This document shows positions 24,214 to 35,952 of a stretch of DNA of 64,000 nt, piece after piece. This DNA comes from Clitoria ternatea (lineage: Eukaryota; Streptophyta; Magnoliopsida; Fabales; Fabaceae). The position numbers and the translations under genes are program-made. The notes beneath the pieces were generated by a model that saw only the letters and a list, made by a program, of their open reading frames with translations, was not told the DNA's origin and searched no databases. The DNA lies in the NCBI GenBank assembly GCA_037962975.1, contig CM075673.1, positions 156,632,667 to 156,696,666 of the forward strand, given 5' to 3'. Position 1 is the stretch's first letter; each line of letters starts with the position of its first letter.

Positions 24214-24724
24214 TGACAATAATTATACAGATTTGGACCCAAAAATCTAAAAAAATCCAACTTCTAAACCCCCAACTTTCTCATATCAAATCCAATTGTC
24301 ATGAAAATTTGACACCACCAAATATACACCATTTAGGACGCGTAGCCACTGGCCGTACTCAAAAATATCAAAAAACGAGGAACTTATACACATAAACGCG
24401 TTCGGCCCGTTTTAAGGTAATTTTGAGTAATGCAAGGGTCAATTCCCAACGGATTTGACACGTTCCAGTTTCTACAGACCACAAATCACATTTATATCCT
24501 ATTGGAACTGTCCTATGCACTCCAAACCCTATAAATCTCTATTTGACTATCTCAATTGCTCAATTATGCGTAAAATCCTAGGAAATCATCATAATTCTCA
24601 CACAACATCATTCATTCATGGTTCTAATGTATGATTCACATCATTTATCACACAATAGCAATTCCTGGGCATCTCATACACATGCAATGCACTAAATGCA
24701 TAGTCATAGTTCCTGAAAATCATG

Positions 24725-24728
<4 letters not shown>

Positions 24729-24780
<52 letters not shown>
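24729..24780. repeat. (AT)26 microsatellite
   Basis: A pure AT dinucleotide run of 52 bp inside the inverted LTR copy. Confidence 0.95.
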
Positions 24781-24782
<2 letters not shown>

Positions 24783-25128
24783 ATTAGGTGGGACCATCCA
24801 TGGTCTCCATACTCAAAACATCATCAATATACATATCATCATCATATCTCATCATTCATCAAATCACACACATGTATCCAAAATGAGTCTAGGTTTCCAG
24901 TTGAAACCATCAAATACCTAAATCCACTAAACATATATTCAACAAAATAAGTATACACAAGAGCCAAAACACTATCTACATCCTATACAAGTCGTATGCA
25001 ATACTTCTTGCATGAACATGGTAAACTCTCATCAATCACCGTCCCGGCCTAAATCCACTAAAAATGTAACAACATATAGGGGTAAGCACATTTACATGTC
25101 AAACAACAGTTATTGAACTGGATCAATC

Positions 25129-26152
25129 TGTAACACCCCTATTTTTATTTTTATATTGAAATTTTGAAGGAATTAAATTATGGTTCTTTAGAACTTTTTA
25201 ACCTACGTATTATTTATGATTTTTTGGAATTTTTTGGAATTTTGGAATTTTTTTTAATAAAATAATATTTTTTTAAATAATTTTAAATTCATATAAGTGA
25301 CTTAAATTAAAAATATTTATAAGAAAGTGAATTTAAATTATAAGAAAATTTTCTAAAATCTGTTTCAAGTAGACTTATCTAAAAATTATCGGTTTGAGTA
25401 AAATCTTGATTTTTTCTAATTGTTAAAAAATTAGAAACGTATCAATAAATTTTTATTAACAGAAAATTTTAGATTTTTAAAATTTCAGCTTTATATTACT
25501 TATTATAAAATTAGTAGGGACTGATATAATATCGCTAAATTTCAAAAAGAACTCATTTTGAATATTTAAAATATACCGAGTGAAGGGTTACTATTTGGCT
25601 TAATAATTCTGCCGACAGTTACTATGCAAAACACTGTGCATGTACGAAATTTTCAAAGAATGTATAGTAACCTGGAATAAAAAATTCAAAAATGCATAGT
25701 ACTTTTATATTAAAATAATGGAATGCATAGTAAATTTTTTTCCTATAAATACCGAAGGATTTCTTCTTTAGAATTCACAATTTCAGTTTAAGTTTTCTTA
25801 ATACAGTAGTGCTAGTGAGATAGTGGTGAAAGTGAGAGAGAGAAGAAAAGTTTTTGGAGAGAAGGTTCTGTCAAAATCCTAAGGTAAGAATACTTCTCTT
25901 TTATATTTTTTGGGTTATTTTCATATCGTTTTTAGAAATCTGTTATTATACTGAAAATAATATTATTTTAAGTTACTATTCTGCATAGTAAACACTATTT
26001 CAATAGTAAATTACTATTTCAATAGTAAATTACTATTCAAATAGTAAATTACTATTTACTATTACTATTCACGATTTACTATTTACCGTTACTATTTACG
26101 TTTTACTATTTACTGTTACTATTTACGTTTTACTATTTATTGTTACTATTCA

Positions 26153-26192
<40 letters not shown>

Positions 26193-28219
26193 TAAAATTT
26201 ACCATTTCTGTTTTAAGTAGTAATCTTAATCTTCGTCTTATGCTTATACTGAAATAAAATTGATATTAATATTTCTAGAAATCGGAGGCGCAAAACAAAT
26301 CTCTTTTTGGTAACGACTCAAGGTAAGGGGGAGTGAGATAAGAGTATAATATGAAAAGACATAAGAATAATGGGAGGAGTCCCCTACTCCTTTTAAATCT
26401 GATAATATTATTATTTTAAAATATTAACTTTTAAACTTAAAATTTATAATAAATTTTAAATTAAATATCCGGTTTAACTAACTCTAACATACCTATGCAA
26501 GGACTTGGACCATTATGACCTATATAGACTGGACTATACCTATGCAAGGACTTGGACCATTATGACCCATATGGACTGAACTATACCTATGCAAGGACTG
26601 GATTATATGGACTTACATATACCTATGCGAGGAATTGACCAAAAGAACTAAAATTGACTATATTAATAATCATTAAATTTTGTATTATGATATGTATTAA
26701 TGATATTTAATTGATTTGATTATGATTTGATTATGATTGATTGATTGATGATATTTAGTTATGATTGATATTGTTTGATTTTGATTGATGATATTGTAAT
26801 GTGGAGTTTGAGCATATAGCGAACATGACGGAAAGCTAAAATTCAGTAAGAATTTCTTACCTTACTCTTTAAATTTTATTATCTTTTATTTCTTCTTAGA
26901 AATTATTTTTATTAACTTTATTTTCAATATTTAGAATAAAAAAATTAGTATTTATTTTAGAAAGAAAATATTTTATGAGAATTTATTTAATTAAATCTTG
27001 AGTTAAAGAAAAATTTTGTAATTTTAAGTATTTTTGGTTAATAATTATTCTCTTTTAATAAAACAAAATTTTTTGAAAGAAAATTATTTTATTTTTTCCA
27101 ACTTAATAACTAAATATATTTGGAAATAATTGAGATTCCTAAATTTGATTTTGTTAAGATTTAATTTGAGAAAGATTATGTAAAGTTTTATATGATAAAG
27201 TTTTTAGATATTTAAGGCTTAGAAACTCAATTTCCGTGAGATTTGAAAACTGTACCAAATTTATTTCTGTGGGACAGAAATTCAGAGAACTGAGAAAATG
27301 TACAGTTTATTGAAATGGTATTGTAAACCTTTAAGGGATTTAATAATTGAGTTTCTAAAAGCCTTAACCAACTCAATACGCGAGTAGTTCATGCATCATG
27401 AATCATTAAAGTGAAATGAAATAATATTGTCTGGGGACGGATTATAGAAACCGAGGATACATTAGAGGAGGCTTAATTACGAGCCTTGGGATGAGAGGGT
27501 GTGAAAGGGTGCTTCAGGGGACCTGGGGTAGCTCCCTAGTGTCGGGTACTTTCACAATAAAAACTTTCTCAATCTGACTAGTCTCTAAGTGTTTCCATGC
27601 CAGTTGAGCTGTTCATATTATTATTATCCGGACTTATGGAACAGTGTAAACTCCTGGTTGGCCCAGTGCAAAATTAAAATTTAAGGGCCCACATATATAG
27701 GTAAGTTATGATGAAGATATTGCATAACATTCATGCATTCATAATTGATTGTGTATGTGATTGTGATTGATATTATTATGTATTGGTTGTAAAAACCCTT
27801 TGTTGCTTATGTCTTATTCGGAAATATTATATTCTGTTTCTCACTCCTTTCTCCGTGTTTTTGTTTTATATATTCTAAATTGATGGTTCAGAGGGAAGGA
27901 TCGAAGAATATCAGCAGTAACTATAGCATGTTTTAGAAAGGGAGCTCGGTATGAATACCGTGGTCCAATGAATAAATAATGTTAATTAGTAACTGCTTCT
28001 GGGCCATGGAGTTTCCTCTCTTTCTTATAATGTTTAATGTTTATTTTCTTCAGATGAATGTACAAATACTTTATAAAGTTTTTAATAATATTTGTGAGGT
28101 ATTTCAGAAATAATGTATATAATTTATTCCGATAGTTTCTTTTTAACAATCATATCTTTAGTAAAAAAAAAATTACGAGTTTTTCTAGAATTTATTAAGG
28201 TGTAACAGAGGGTGTGACA
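25129..28219 (+). repeat. 5' LTR, 3091 bp
   Basis: It runs TGTAACACCCC ... GTGTGACA. The last bases differ by one substitution from the 3' LTR (GTGTTACA). Internal tandem blocks: TACTATTTACTGTTAC-like units at about 25975-26200, and ACCTATGCAAGGACTTG units at 26490-26600. Confidence 0.95.
25744..25751 (+). promoter_or_regulatory. TATA box of the 5' LTR
   Basis: TATAAATA preceded by CC and followed by CCGAAGG. It is kept in the 3' LTR (33437-33444) and in the solo LTR (14626-14633), so U3 would be about 650 bp. Confidence 0.7.
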
Positions 28220-28222
28220 AAG

Positions 28223-28234
28223 TGGTATCAGAGC
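28223..28234 (+). promoter_or_regulatory. Primer-binding site, initiator tRNA-Met
   Basis: TGGTATCAGAGC starts three bases after the 5' LTR and is complementary to the 3' end of plant initiator methionine tRNA, the usual primer of plant Ty3 and many copia elements. Confidence 0.9.
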
Positions 28235-28364
28235 AGTTAATCCAATAGGCCTGGGGAAAAGGTCTATCTTGCTTTGTCTATAAACTCTGTATAGGTAGAA
28301 TATCTGACTTGGTAGTAACTGTGACTGATGTGACAAATCTCAGTTACTGTGAAACAGGAAACTA

Positions 28365-31300
28365 ATGGCTGGAAACGATCTTGCTGGAGTTGTAGAACGC
28401 TTAATCAATGCAATGGGAGCACGTGAAGGTCAAGGTAATGATGCCTTAAGAAGACTGGACCTATTCGAAAAGCGCAATCCACCTCGTTTCAAGGGAGGAT
28501 ATAACCCTGATGGAGCACAAATCTGGATTCGAGAGATAGAGAAGATCTTTCGAGCATTACAATGTAATGAAGCTGATAAGGTAGTCTTCGCTACTTATGC
28601 CTTATCTGAGGATGCTGAACATTGGTGGGATAACACGCGTAGACAATTCGAAGTCAACGATGTGGAGATCACTTGGGATTATTTCAAGGATATGTTTCTG
28701 GAGAAATACTTTCCAGCTGATGTTAAAGAGAAAAGACAATTTGAATTCCTGTCGCTGACCCAAGGAAATATGACCGTTGGAGAGTACGCATCCAGGTTTG
28801 AAGAGCTATCTCGTTTTCATTCTCATTATAATGATGCTACTAATGAAAGAGATCGGTGTGCAAAGTTTGTAAATGGACTGCGGCCAGAAATTAAGGAAGC
28901 TATACGAATGCAGGAAATCCGTGAATTTTCTGTATTGGTAAATCGCTGCAGGATCTTTGAAGAAGACCATAAGGATAGAATGACCAAAAGTCGTGAGCCC
29001 ATTCACAAGGCAGGAGAAATAAGAAGTGGAGGACCTCACTATCACCAAAGAAGAGATTTCAGAAGGAATAAGCCTTACCAAGCACCATTTCGCCGGTTTG
29101 GAGCAGCATCTGTTCCTAACAGACCCCAAGCTTCAACTGGAAGCTATTACCCAACATCTGCACCAAATTTTAAATGTTTTATCTGTGGAGGACCCCATTT
29201 GAAAAGGGATTGTCCTAAAAACACTTATGTTTGCTTTAAGTGTAACAAACCAGGTCATCACATCAAGGATTGCCCAGAGATGAAGAGAGAAAACCCTGAA
29301 GGTGCAAGTACAAGCATAAATACTCAAGGAGGCGCGCACAGTGCAGTCGGAAGGCCGAAAGCAAAAGGAAAGGTTTTTTCAATCACTGGAGAAGAAGCAT
29401 CTCATGCTGATTCCATGGTAGAAGGTAAGTGTATCATTAATAAGATTTCTTTAACTGTTATGTATGACTCAGGTGCATCGCATTCCTTTATTGCCAATGA
29501 CTGTGTAGAAAAACTAAAATTACCTGTGATAGAACTACCATTTGACTTATCTGTACATACTCCTGGAAACAATCCTATTGTCACTTCTAAAGCCTGTTGG
29601 AAATGCCCTATTGTCATAGATGGTAGGGACTTTAAGGCCAATCTTTTCTGTTTACCCCTTTCTGGCTTAGAAGTTATTATTGGGCTAGATTGGTTGTCTG
29701 ACAATCATGTTCTAATAGATTGTCATAATAAAACCATAATGTTTAAAGAACCAATGAATTTGAATCCTGAGGATTCGAGATTTCTAACCGCCAACCAAGT
29801 GAGTGCCTCTTTAAAAGGAGGGGCTCAAGGATTCATGCTATTGCTTTCAACGAAAGGAGAGCAAGAATCAAAAATCAAAAATCTGCCGGTTGTGTGTGAA
29901 TTTCCTAATGTTTTTCCTGAAGATATCCCTGGTTTACCCCCAGAAAGAGATGTGGAATTTTCCATTGATCTAGTACCTGGAGTTGGACCCATTTCAATTG
30001 CACCATACCGAATGTCACCTCTAGAATTAGCAGAGTTGAAGAAACAACTTGAAGAGATGATAGAGAAGCAGTTTATACAACCCAGTGTATCCCCCTGGGG
30101 TGCACCAGTGTTGTTGGTTAAAAAAAAGGATGGTAGCATGAGGTTGTGTGTAGATTATCGACAACTGAACAAGGTGACAATCAAGAACAGATATCCTCTA
30201 CCAAGGATTGACGACTTGATGGATCAGCTGCGTGGTGCCACGGTGTTCTCCAAAATTGATTTGAGGTCTGGATACCATCAAATAAGGGTGAAGAAAGAAG
30301 ATGTATCAAAAACTGCTTTTAGAACACGCTATGGCCATTACGAATATCTAGTAATGCCTTTTGGTGTAACTAATGCACCAGCCGTATTCATGGATTACAT
30401 GAATAAGATTTTTCATCCATATCTAGATAAATTTGTAGTGGTGTTCATTGATGATATATTAGTGTACTCTAAAAGCAGAGAAGAACATGTTGAACACTTG
30501 AAGGTTGTGTTGGAAATCCTGAAAAAGAAACAACTGTATGCAAAGTTATCGAAGTGTGAATTCTGGTTGGAAGAAGTAAACTTTTTAGGACATGTAATTA
30601 GTCAAGGAGGAATAGCTGTAGACCCTTCCAAGGTGGAAGCAGTTTTAAAATGGGAGAGACCAACCACGATCACTGAGATTAGAAGTTTCTTGGGCTTGGC
30701 TGGATACTATAGGAGATTCATTGAAGGATTTTCAAAGCTAGGATACCCATTGACCAAGCTAACACGGAAAGGACAACCTTTTGTATGGACGACACAATGC
30801 GAGAATAGTTTTCAAGAGCTGAAAGATCGACTTACTTCTGCGCCGATGTTAGTACTCCCCGATCCATATCGAAGTTTTGAAGTTTACTGTGATGCGTCTA
30901 AACAAGGACTAGGAAGTGTACTCATGCAAGACAAGAAGGTTGTAGCCTATGCATCGCGTCAATTAAGGCAACATGAGATTAACTACCCTACCCATGACTT
31001 AGAGTTAGCCGCTGTAGTTTTTGCCTTAAAGATTTGGAGGCATTATCTATACGGTGCAACATTCGATGTGTTTAGCGATCATAAGAGTCTCAAGTATTTA
31101 TTTGACCAAAAGGAGTTAAACATGAGGCAACGGAGATGGATGGAGTTCTTAAAGGACTACGACTTTGAGTTGCAATACCATCCTGGAAAAGCGAACGTAG
31201 TAGCTGATGCTTTAAGTCGAAAGTCTCTACATGCATCCACAATGATGATTAAAGAGTTGGAATTAATAGAGAACTTCAGAGATCTTAACCTAGCAGTAAA

Positions 31301-32777
31301 GGTTAATGCTAACAGCTACAGATTAGGAGCGTTGCAAGTGACAAGTGAATTCCTGAGACAAGTTTTAGAGGCTCAAAGAGAGGATGAATTCCTGCAAGAG
31401 AAGAAAGAACTCTTGAAACAAGGAAAAGAAGTCGAGTTCAATGTAAGAAGTGACCAATTGCTAAGGTATAAGGATCGAGTGTGTATCCCTAATCAAGAGG
31501 AGTTGAGGAAAGCAATTCTGGAAGAAGGCCATAAAAGTTATATGAGCATTCATCCCGGAGCTACTAAAATGTATCAAGATTTGAAGAAGTTATTTTGGTG
31601 GCCTGGAATGAAGAAAGCGGTGGCAGAGTATGTGGCTGCATGTCTAATTTGCCAGAAGGTTAAAGTGGAACACCAAAAACCCCCTGGAATGCTACAATCA
31701 ATGGAAATACCGGAATGGAAATGGGATAGCATTACCATGGATTTTGTGACTTCTCTACCTAAAACTCCATTAGGACATGATTCAATATGGGTAATAGTTG
31801 ATAGATTAACCAAATCTGCTCACTTTATTCCCATCAACATTCGTTACTCTATGGAGAAGCTGGCAAAATTATACATCGAGGAGATTGTGAGATTGCATGG
31901 AATTCCTTCAAGTATCATTTCTGATCGGGACCCTCGTTTTACATCACAATTCTGGAAGAGCTTGCACAAGGCTTTGGGAACAAGACTGCGTCTGAGTTCA
32001 GCATATCATCCTCAGACAGATGGACAATCAGAAAGAACAATCCAATCTCTAGAGGACTTGTTACGAGCTTGTGTGTTAGAGCATAAAGGAAGTTGGAATC
32101 AATTCTTACCATATGTGGAGTTTACCTACAACAACAGTTTCCATGCTAGCATTGGCATGGCACCTTTTGAAGCATTATATGGAAGAAAATGTAGGACCCC
32201 GCTATGTTGGTTTGAGACTGGTGAAAACTTGATGCTAGGACCAGAGTTGGTACAACAAACCACGGATAAAATCAAAATAGTTCAGGAAAAGATGAAGGCA
32301 ACACAGAGCAGGCAGAAAAGTTACTATGACAAAAGAAGAAAGCCGCTCGAATTTGAAGAAGGCGATCATGTATTCTTGAAAGTCACACCTATGACTGGGG
32401 TCGGTCGGGCAATGAAATCTCGAAAACTAACTCCTAGATTTATTGGTCCATACCAAATAATTCATAAAGTTAGTCCCCTTGCCTACCAAATAGCATTACC
32501 ACCTTTTCTTTCTAATATCCATAATGTTTTTCATGTGTCAAACTTGCGAAAGTATATATCTGATCCTACACATGTTATTGAACCTGATGTCATACAAGTT
32601 AAAGATAATCTTACATATGATGCACCACCTGTTAGAATAAGTGACAGAAGAATAAAACAATTAAGAGACAAGACAATTCCGCTTGTAAAGGTTATTTGGA
32701 GTGAAACGAGAGGAGAAGATGTTACATGGGAACTAGAAACTGAGATGAAAGAGTCTCATCCTCATTTGTTTTACTGA
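28365..32777 (+). CDS. gag-pol: Gag-pol polyprotein, Ty3 Tekay-like
   Basis: One open frame of 1470 residues encodes all proteins for reverse transcription and integration. Gag capsid covers about 30-205. Two CCHC zinc knuckles (CFICGGPHLKRDC and CFKCNKPGHHIKDC) are at about 271-305. The aspartic protease site is D-S-G-A-S, Asp368. Reverse transcriptase lies at about 550-760, with F-I-D-D-I at Asp696-697. RNase H starts near Asp843. The integrase zinc site uses His1056, His1063, Cys1093 and Cys1096; the catalytic triad is Asp1126, Asp1187 and Glu1223, with D35E spacing. The C-terminal part (about 1390-1470, with VKVIW and DVTWELE) resembles the chromodomain of chromoviruses. All motifs are present, with no stop or frameshift, so this copy may be autonomous. 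Gag and pol share one frame. The first ATG after the primer site is used as start. Confidence 0.95.
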   Translation: MAGNDLAGVVERLINAMGAREGQGNDALRRLDLFEKRNPPRFKGGYNPDGAQIWIREIEKIFRALQCNEADKVVFATYALSEDAEHWWDNTRRQFEVNDVEITWDYFKDMFLEKYFPADVKEKRQFEFLSLTQGNMTVGEYASRFEELSRFHSHYNDATNERDRCAKFVNGLRPEIKEAIRMQEIREFSVLVNRCRIFEEDHKDRMTKSREPIHKAGEIRSGGPHYHQRRDFRRNKPYQAPFRRFGAASVPNRPQASTGSYYPTSAPNFKCFICGGPHLKRDCPKNTYVCFKCNKPGHHIKDCPEMKRENPEGASTSINTQGGAHSAVGRPKAKGKVFSITGEEASHADSMVEGKCIINKISLTVMYDSGASHSFIANDCVEKLKLPVIELPFDLSVHTPGNNPIVTSKACWKCPIVIDGRDFKANLFCLPLSGLEVIIGLDWLSDNHVLIDCHNKTIMFKEPMNLNPEDSRFLTANQVSASLKGGAQGFMLLLSTKGEQESKIKNLPVVCEFPNVFPEDIPGLPPERDVEFSIDLVPGVGPISIAPYRMSPLELAELKKQLEEMIEKQFIQPSVSPWGAPVLLVKKKDGSMRLCVDYRQLNKVTIKNRYPLPRIDDLMDQLRGATVFSKIDLRSGYHQIRVKKEDVSKTAFRTRYGHYEYLVMPFGVTNAPAVFMDYMNKIFHPYLDKFVVVFIDDILVYSKSREEHVEHLKVVLEILKKKQLYAKLSKCEFWLEEVNFLGHVISQGGIAVDPSKVEAVLKWERPTTITEIRSFLGLAGYYRRFIEGFSKLGYPLTKLTRKGQPFVWTTQCENSFQELKDRLTSAPMLVLPDPYRSFEVYCDASKQGLGSVLMQDKKVVAYASRQLRQHEINYPTHDLELAAVVFALKIWRHYLYGATFDVFSDHKSLKYLFDQKELNMRQRRWMEFLKDYDFELQYHPGKANVVADALSRKSLHASTMMIKELELIENFRDLNLAVKVNANSYRLGALQVTSEFLRQVLEAQREDEFLQEKKELLKQGKEVEFNVRSDQLLRYKDRVCIPNQEELRKAILEEGHKSYMSIHPGATKMYQDLKKLFWWPGMKKAVAEYVAACLICQKVKVEHQKPPGMLQSMEIPEWKWDSITMDFVTSLPKTPLGHDSIWVIVDRLTKSAHFIPINIRYSMEKLAKLYIEEIVRLHGIPSSIISDRDPRFTSQFWKSLHKALGTRLRLSSAYHPQTDGQSERTIQSLEDLLRACVLEHKGSWNQFLPYVEFTYNNSFHASIGMAPFEALYGRKCRTPLCWFETGENLMLGPELVQQTTDKIKIVQEKMKATQSRQKSYYDKRRKPLEFEEGDHVFLKVTPMTGVGRAMKSRKLTPRFIGPYQIIHKVSPLAYQIALPPFLSNIHNVFHVSNLRKYISDPTHVIEPDVIQVKDNLTYDAPPVRISDRRIKQLRDKTIPLVKVIWSETRGEDVTWELETEMKESHPHLFY

Positions 32778-32807
32778 TTAATGTAAATTTCGAGGACGAA
32801 ATTTTCT

Positions 32808-32820
32808 AAGGGGAGTAGAG
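32808..32820 (+). promoter_or_regulatory. Polypurine tract
   Basis: AAGGGGAGTAGAG lies directly before the 3' LTR (32822) and would prime plus-strand DNA synthesis. Confidence 0.85.
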
Positions 32821-32821
32821 T

Positions 32822-33883
32822 TGTAACACCCCTATTTTTATTTTTATATTGAAATTTTGAAGGAATTAAATTATGGTTCTTTAGAACTTTTTAACCTACG
32901 TATTATTTATGATTTTTTGGAAGTTTTTGGAATTTTGGAATTTTTTTTAAAAAAATAATATTTTTTTAAATAATTTTAAATTCATATAAGTGACTTAAAT
33001 TAAAAATATTTATAAGAAAGTGAATTTAAATTATAAGAAAATTTTCTAAAATCTGTTTCAAGTAGACTTATCTAAAAATTATCGGTTTGAGTAAAATCTT
33101 GATTTTTTCTAATCGTTAAAAAATTAGAAACGTATCAATAAATTTTTATTAATAGAAAATTTTAGATTTTTAAAATTTCAGCTTTATATTACTTATTATA
33201 AAATTAGTAGGGACTGATATAATATCGCTAAATTTCAAAAAGAACTCATTTTGAATATTTAAAATATACCGAGTGAAGGGTTACTATTTGGCTTAATAAT
33301 TCTGCCGACAGTTACTATGCAAAACACTGTGCATGTACGAAATTTTCAAAGAATGCATAGTAACCTGGAATAAAAAATTCAAAAATGCATAGTACTTTTA
33401 TATTAAAATAATGGAATGCATAGTAAATTTTTTTCCTATAAATACCGAAGGATTTCTTCTTTAGAATTTACAATTTCAGTTTAAGTTTTCTTAATACAGT
33501 AGTGCTAGTGAGATAGTGGTGAAAGTGAGAGAGAGAAGAAAAGTTTTTGGAGAGAAGGTTCTGCCAAAATCCTAAGGTAAGAATACTTCTCTTTTATATT
33601 TTTTGGGTTATTTTCATATCGTTTTTAGAAATCTGTTATTATACTGAAAATAATATTATTTTAAGTTACTATTCTGCATAGTAAACACTATTTCAATAGT
33701 AAATTACTATTTCAATAGTAAATTACTATTTCAATAGTAAATTACTATTCAAATAGTAAATTACTATTTACTGTTACTATTTACCGTTACTATTTATGAT
33801 TTACTATTTACTGTTACTATTTACGTTTTACTATTTACTGTTACTATTTACGTTTTACTATTTACTGTTACTATTCACAATTT

Positions 33884-33924
<41 letters not shown>

Positions 33925-35952
33925 TAAAATTTACCATTTCTGTTTTAAGTAGTAATCTTAATCTTCGTCTTATGCTTATACTGAAATAAAATTGATATTA
34001 ATATTTCTAGAAATCGGAAGCGCAAAGCAAATCTCTTTTTGGTAACGACTCAAGGTAAGGGGGAGTGAGATAAGAGTATAATATGAAAAGACATAAGAAT
34101 AATGGGAGGAGTCCCCTACTCCTTTTAAATCTGATAATATTATTATTTTAAAATATTAACTTTTAAACCTAAAATTTATAATAAATTTTAAATTAAATAT
34201 CTGGTTTAACTAACTCTAACATACCTATGCAAGGACTTGGACCATTATGACCTATATAGACTGGACTATACCTATGCAAGGACTTGGACCATTATGACCC
34301 ATATGGACTGAACTATACCTATGCAAGGACTGGATTATATGGACTTACATATACCTATGCGAGGAATTGACCAAAAGAACTAAAATTGACTATATTAATA
34401 ATCATTAAATTTTGTATTATGATATGTATTAATGATATTTAATTGATTTGATTATGATTTGATTATGATTGATTGATTGATGATATTTAGTTATGATTGA
34501 TATTGTTTGATTTTGATTGATGATATTGTAATGTGGAGTTTGAGCATATAGCGAGCATGACGGAAAGCTAAAATTCAGTAAGAATTTCTTACCTTACTCT
34601 TTAAATTTTATTATCTTTTATTTCTTCTTAGAAATTATTTTTATTAACTTTATTTTCAATATTTAGAATAAAAAAATTAGTATTTATTTTAGAAAGAAAA
34701 TATTTTATGAGAATTTATTTAATTAAATCTTGAGTTAAAGAAAAATTTTGTAATTTTAAGTATTTTTGGTTAATAATTATTCTCTTTTAATAAAACAAAA
34801 TTTTTTGAAAGAAAATTATTTTATTTTTTCCAACTTAATAACTAAATATATTTGGAAATAATTTAGATTCCTAAATTTGATTTTGTTAAGATTTAATTTG
34901 AGAAAGATTATGTAAAGTTTTATATGATAAAGTTTTTAGATATTTAAGGCTTAGAAACTCAATTTCCGTGAGATTTGAAAACTGTACCAAATTTATTTCT
35001 GTGGGACAGAAATTCAGAGAACTGAGAAAATGTACAGTTTATTGAAATGATATTGTAAACCTTTAAGGGATTTAATAATTGAGTTTCTAAAAGCCTTAAC
35101 CAACTCAATACGCGAGTAGTTCATGCATCATGAATCATTAAAGTGAAATGAAATAATATTGTCTGGGGACGGATTATAGAAACCGAGGATATATTAGAGG
35201 AGGCTTAATTACGAGCCTTGGGATGAGAGGGTGTGAAAGGGTGCTTCAGGGGACCTGGGGTAGCTCCCTAGTGTCGGGTACTTTCACAATAAAAACTTTC
35301 TCAATCTGACTAGTCTCTAAGTGTTTCCATGCCAGTTGAGCTGTTCATATTATTATTATCCGGACTTATGGAACAGTGTAAACTCCTGGTTGGCCCAGTG
35401 CAAAATTAAAATTTAAGGGCCCACATATATAGGTAAGTTATGATGAAGATATTGCATAACATTCATGCATTCATAATTGATTGTGTATGTGATTGTGATT
35501 GATATTATTATGTACTGGTTGTAAAAACCCTTTGTTGCTTATGTCTTATTCGGAAATATTATATTCTGTTTCTCACTCCTTTCTCCGTGTTTTTGTTTCA
35601 TATATTCTAAATTGATGGTTCAGAGGGAAGGATCGAAGAATATCAACAGTAACTATAGCATGTTTTAGAAAGGGAGCTCGGTATGAATACCGTGGTCCAA
35701 TGAATAAATAATGTTAATTAGTAACTGCTTCTGGGCCATGGAGTTTCCTCTCTTTCTTATAATGTTTAATGTTTATTTTCTTCGGATGAATGTACAAATA
35801 CTTTATAAAGTTTTTAATAATATTTGTGAGGTATTTCAGAAATAATGTATATAATTTATTCCGATAGTTTTTTTTAACAATCATATCTTTAGTAAAAAAA
35901 AAAAATTACGAGTTTTTCTAGAATTTATTAAGGTGTAACAGAGGGTGTTACA
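32822..35952 (+). repeat. 3' LTR, 3131 bp
   Basis: Nearly identical to the 5' LTR. The 40-bp excess comes from extra TATTTCAATAGTAAATTAC and TACTGTTAC units at about 33690-33880. It ends GGGTGTTACA followed by the duplicated target CAATC. Confidence 0.95.

Larger units (their letters stand above)
23697..25128 (-). mobile_element. TGTAACATCC-family LTR, 3' part, inverted
   Basis: On the minus strand this is the 3' half of the same old LTR family as at 17081, 48549 and 53260. The 'GGCCAGTGGCTACGCGTCC' block (inverted at 24340), the 'GGAACTG' block, and 'ACCATGGATGGTCCCACC' (inverted at 24785; direct at 55305) are shared. Four pairs of TGAATCGATTCA palindromes follow at 23986-24213. The low-coordinate end is not resolved; TGTAAAACATCC at 23697 is a guess from the related 'AGGATGTTTTACA' near 9575. 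A Tekay-type element is inserted at 25128/35953. Confidence 0.6.
25129..35952 (+). mobile_element. Intact Ty3 (Tekay/Del-like) LTR retrotransposon
   Basis: A complete 10,824-bp element: 5' LTR 25129-28219, initiator-Met tRNA primer site 28223-28234, one gag-pol frame 28365-32777, polypurine tract 32808-32820, and 3' LTR 32822-35952. The target duplication CAATC is present at 25124-25128 and 35953-35957. The LTRs differ by roughly twenty substitutions by eye (mostly C/T or G/A) plus a 40-bp length difference inside a simple tandem repeat, so the insertion is young. It sits inside an inverted older LTR. Very long LTRs, protein layout and a chromodomain-like tail point to the Tekay/Del clade; the clade name is from family knowledge, not a search. 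Confidence 0.95.

Noticed and set aside
24631..24921. Frame with an (IY)n run
   Set aside because: It is translation of an (AT)n microsatellite within an inverted LTR.
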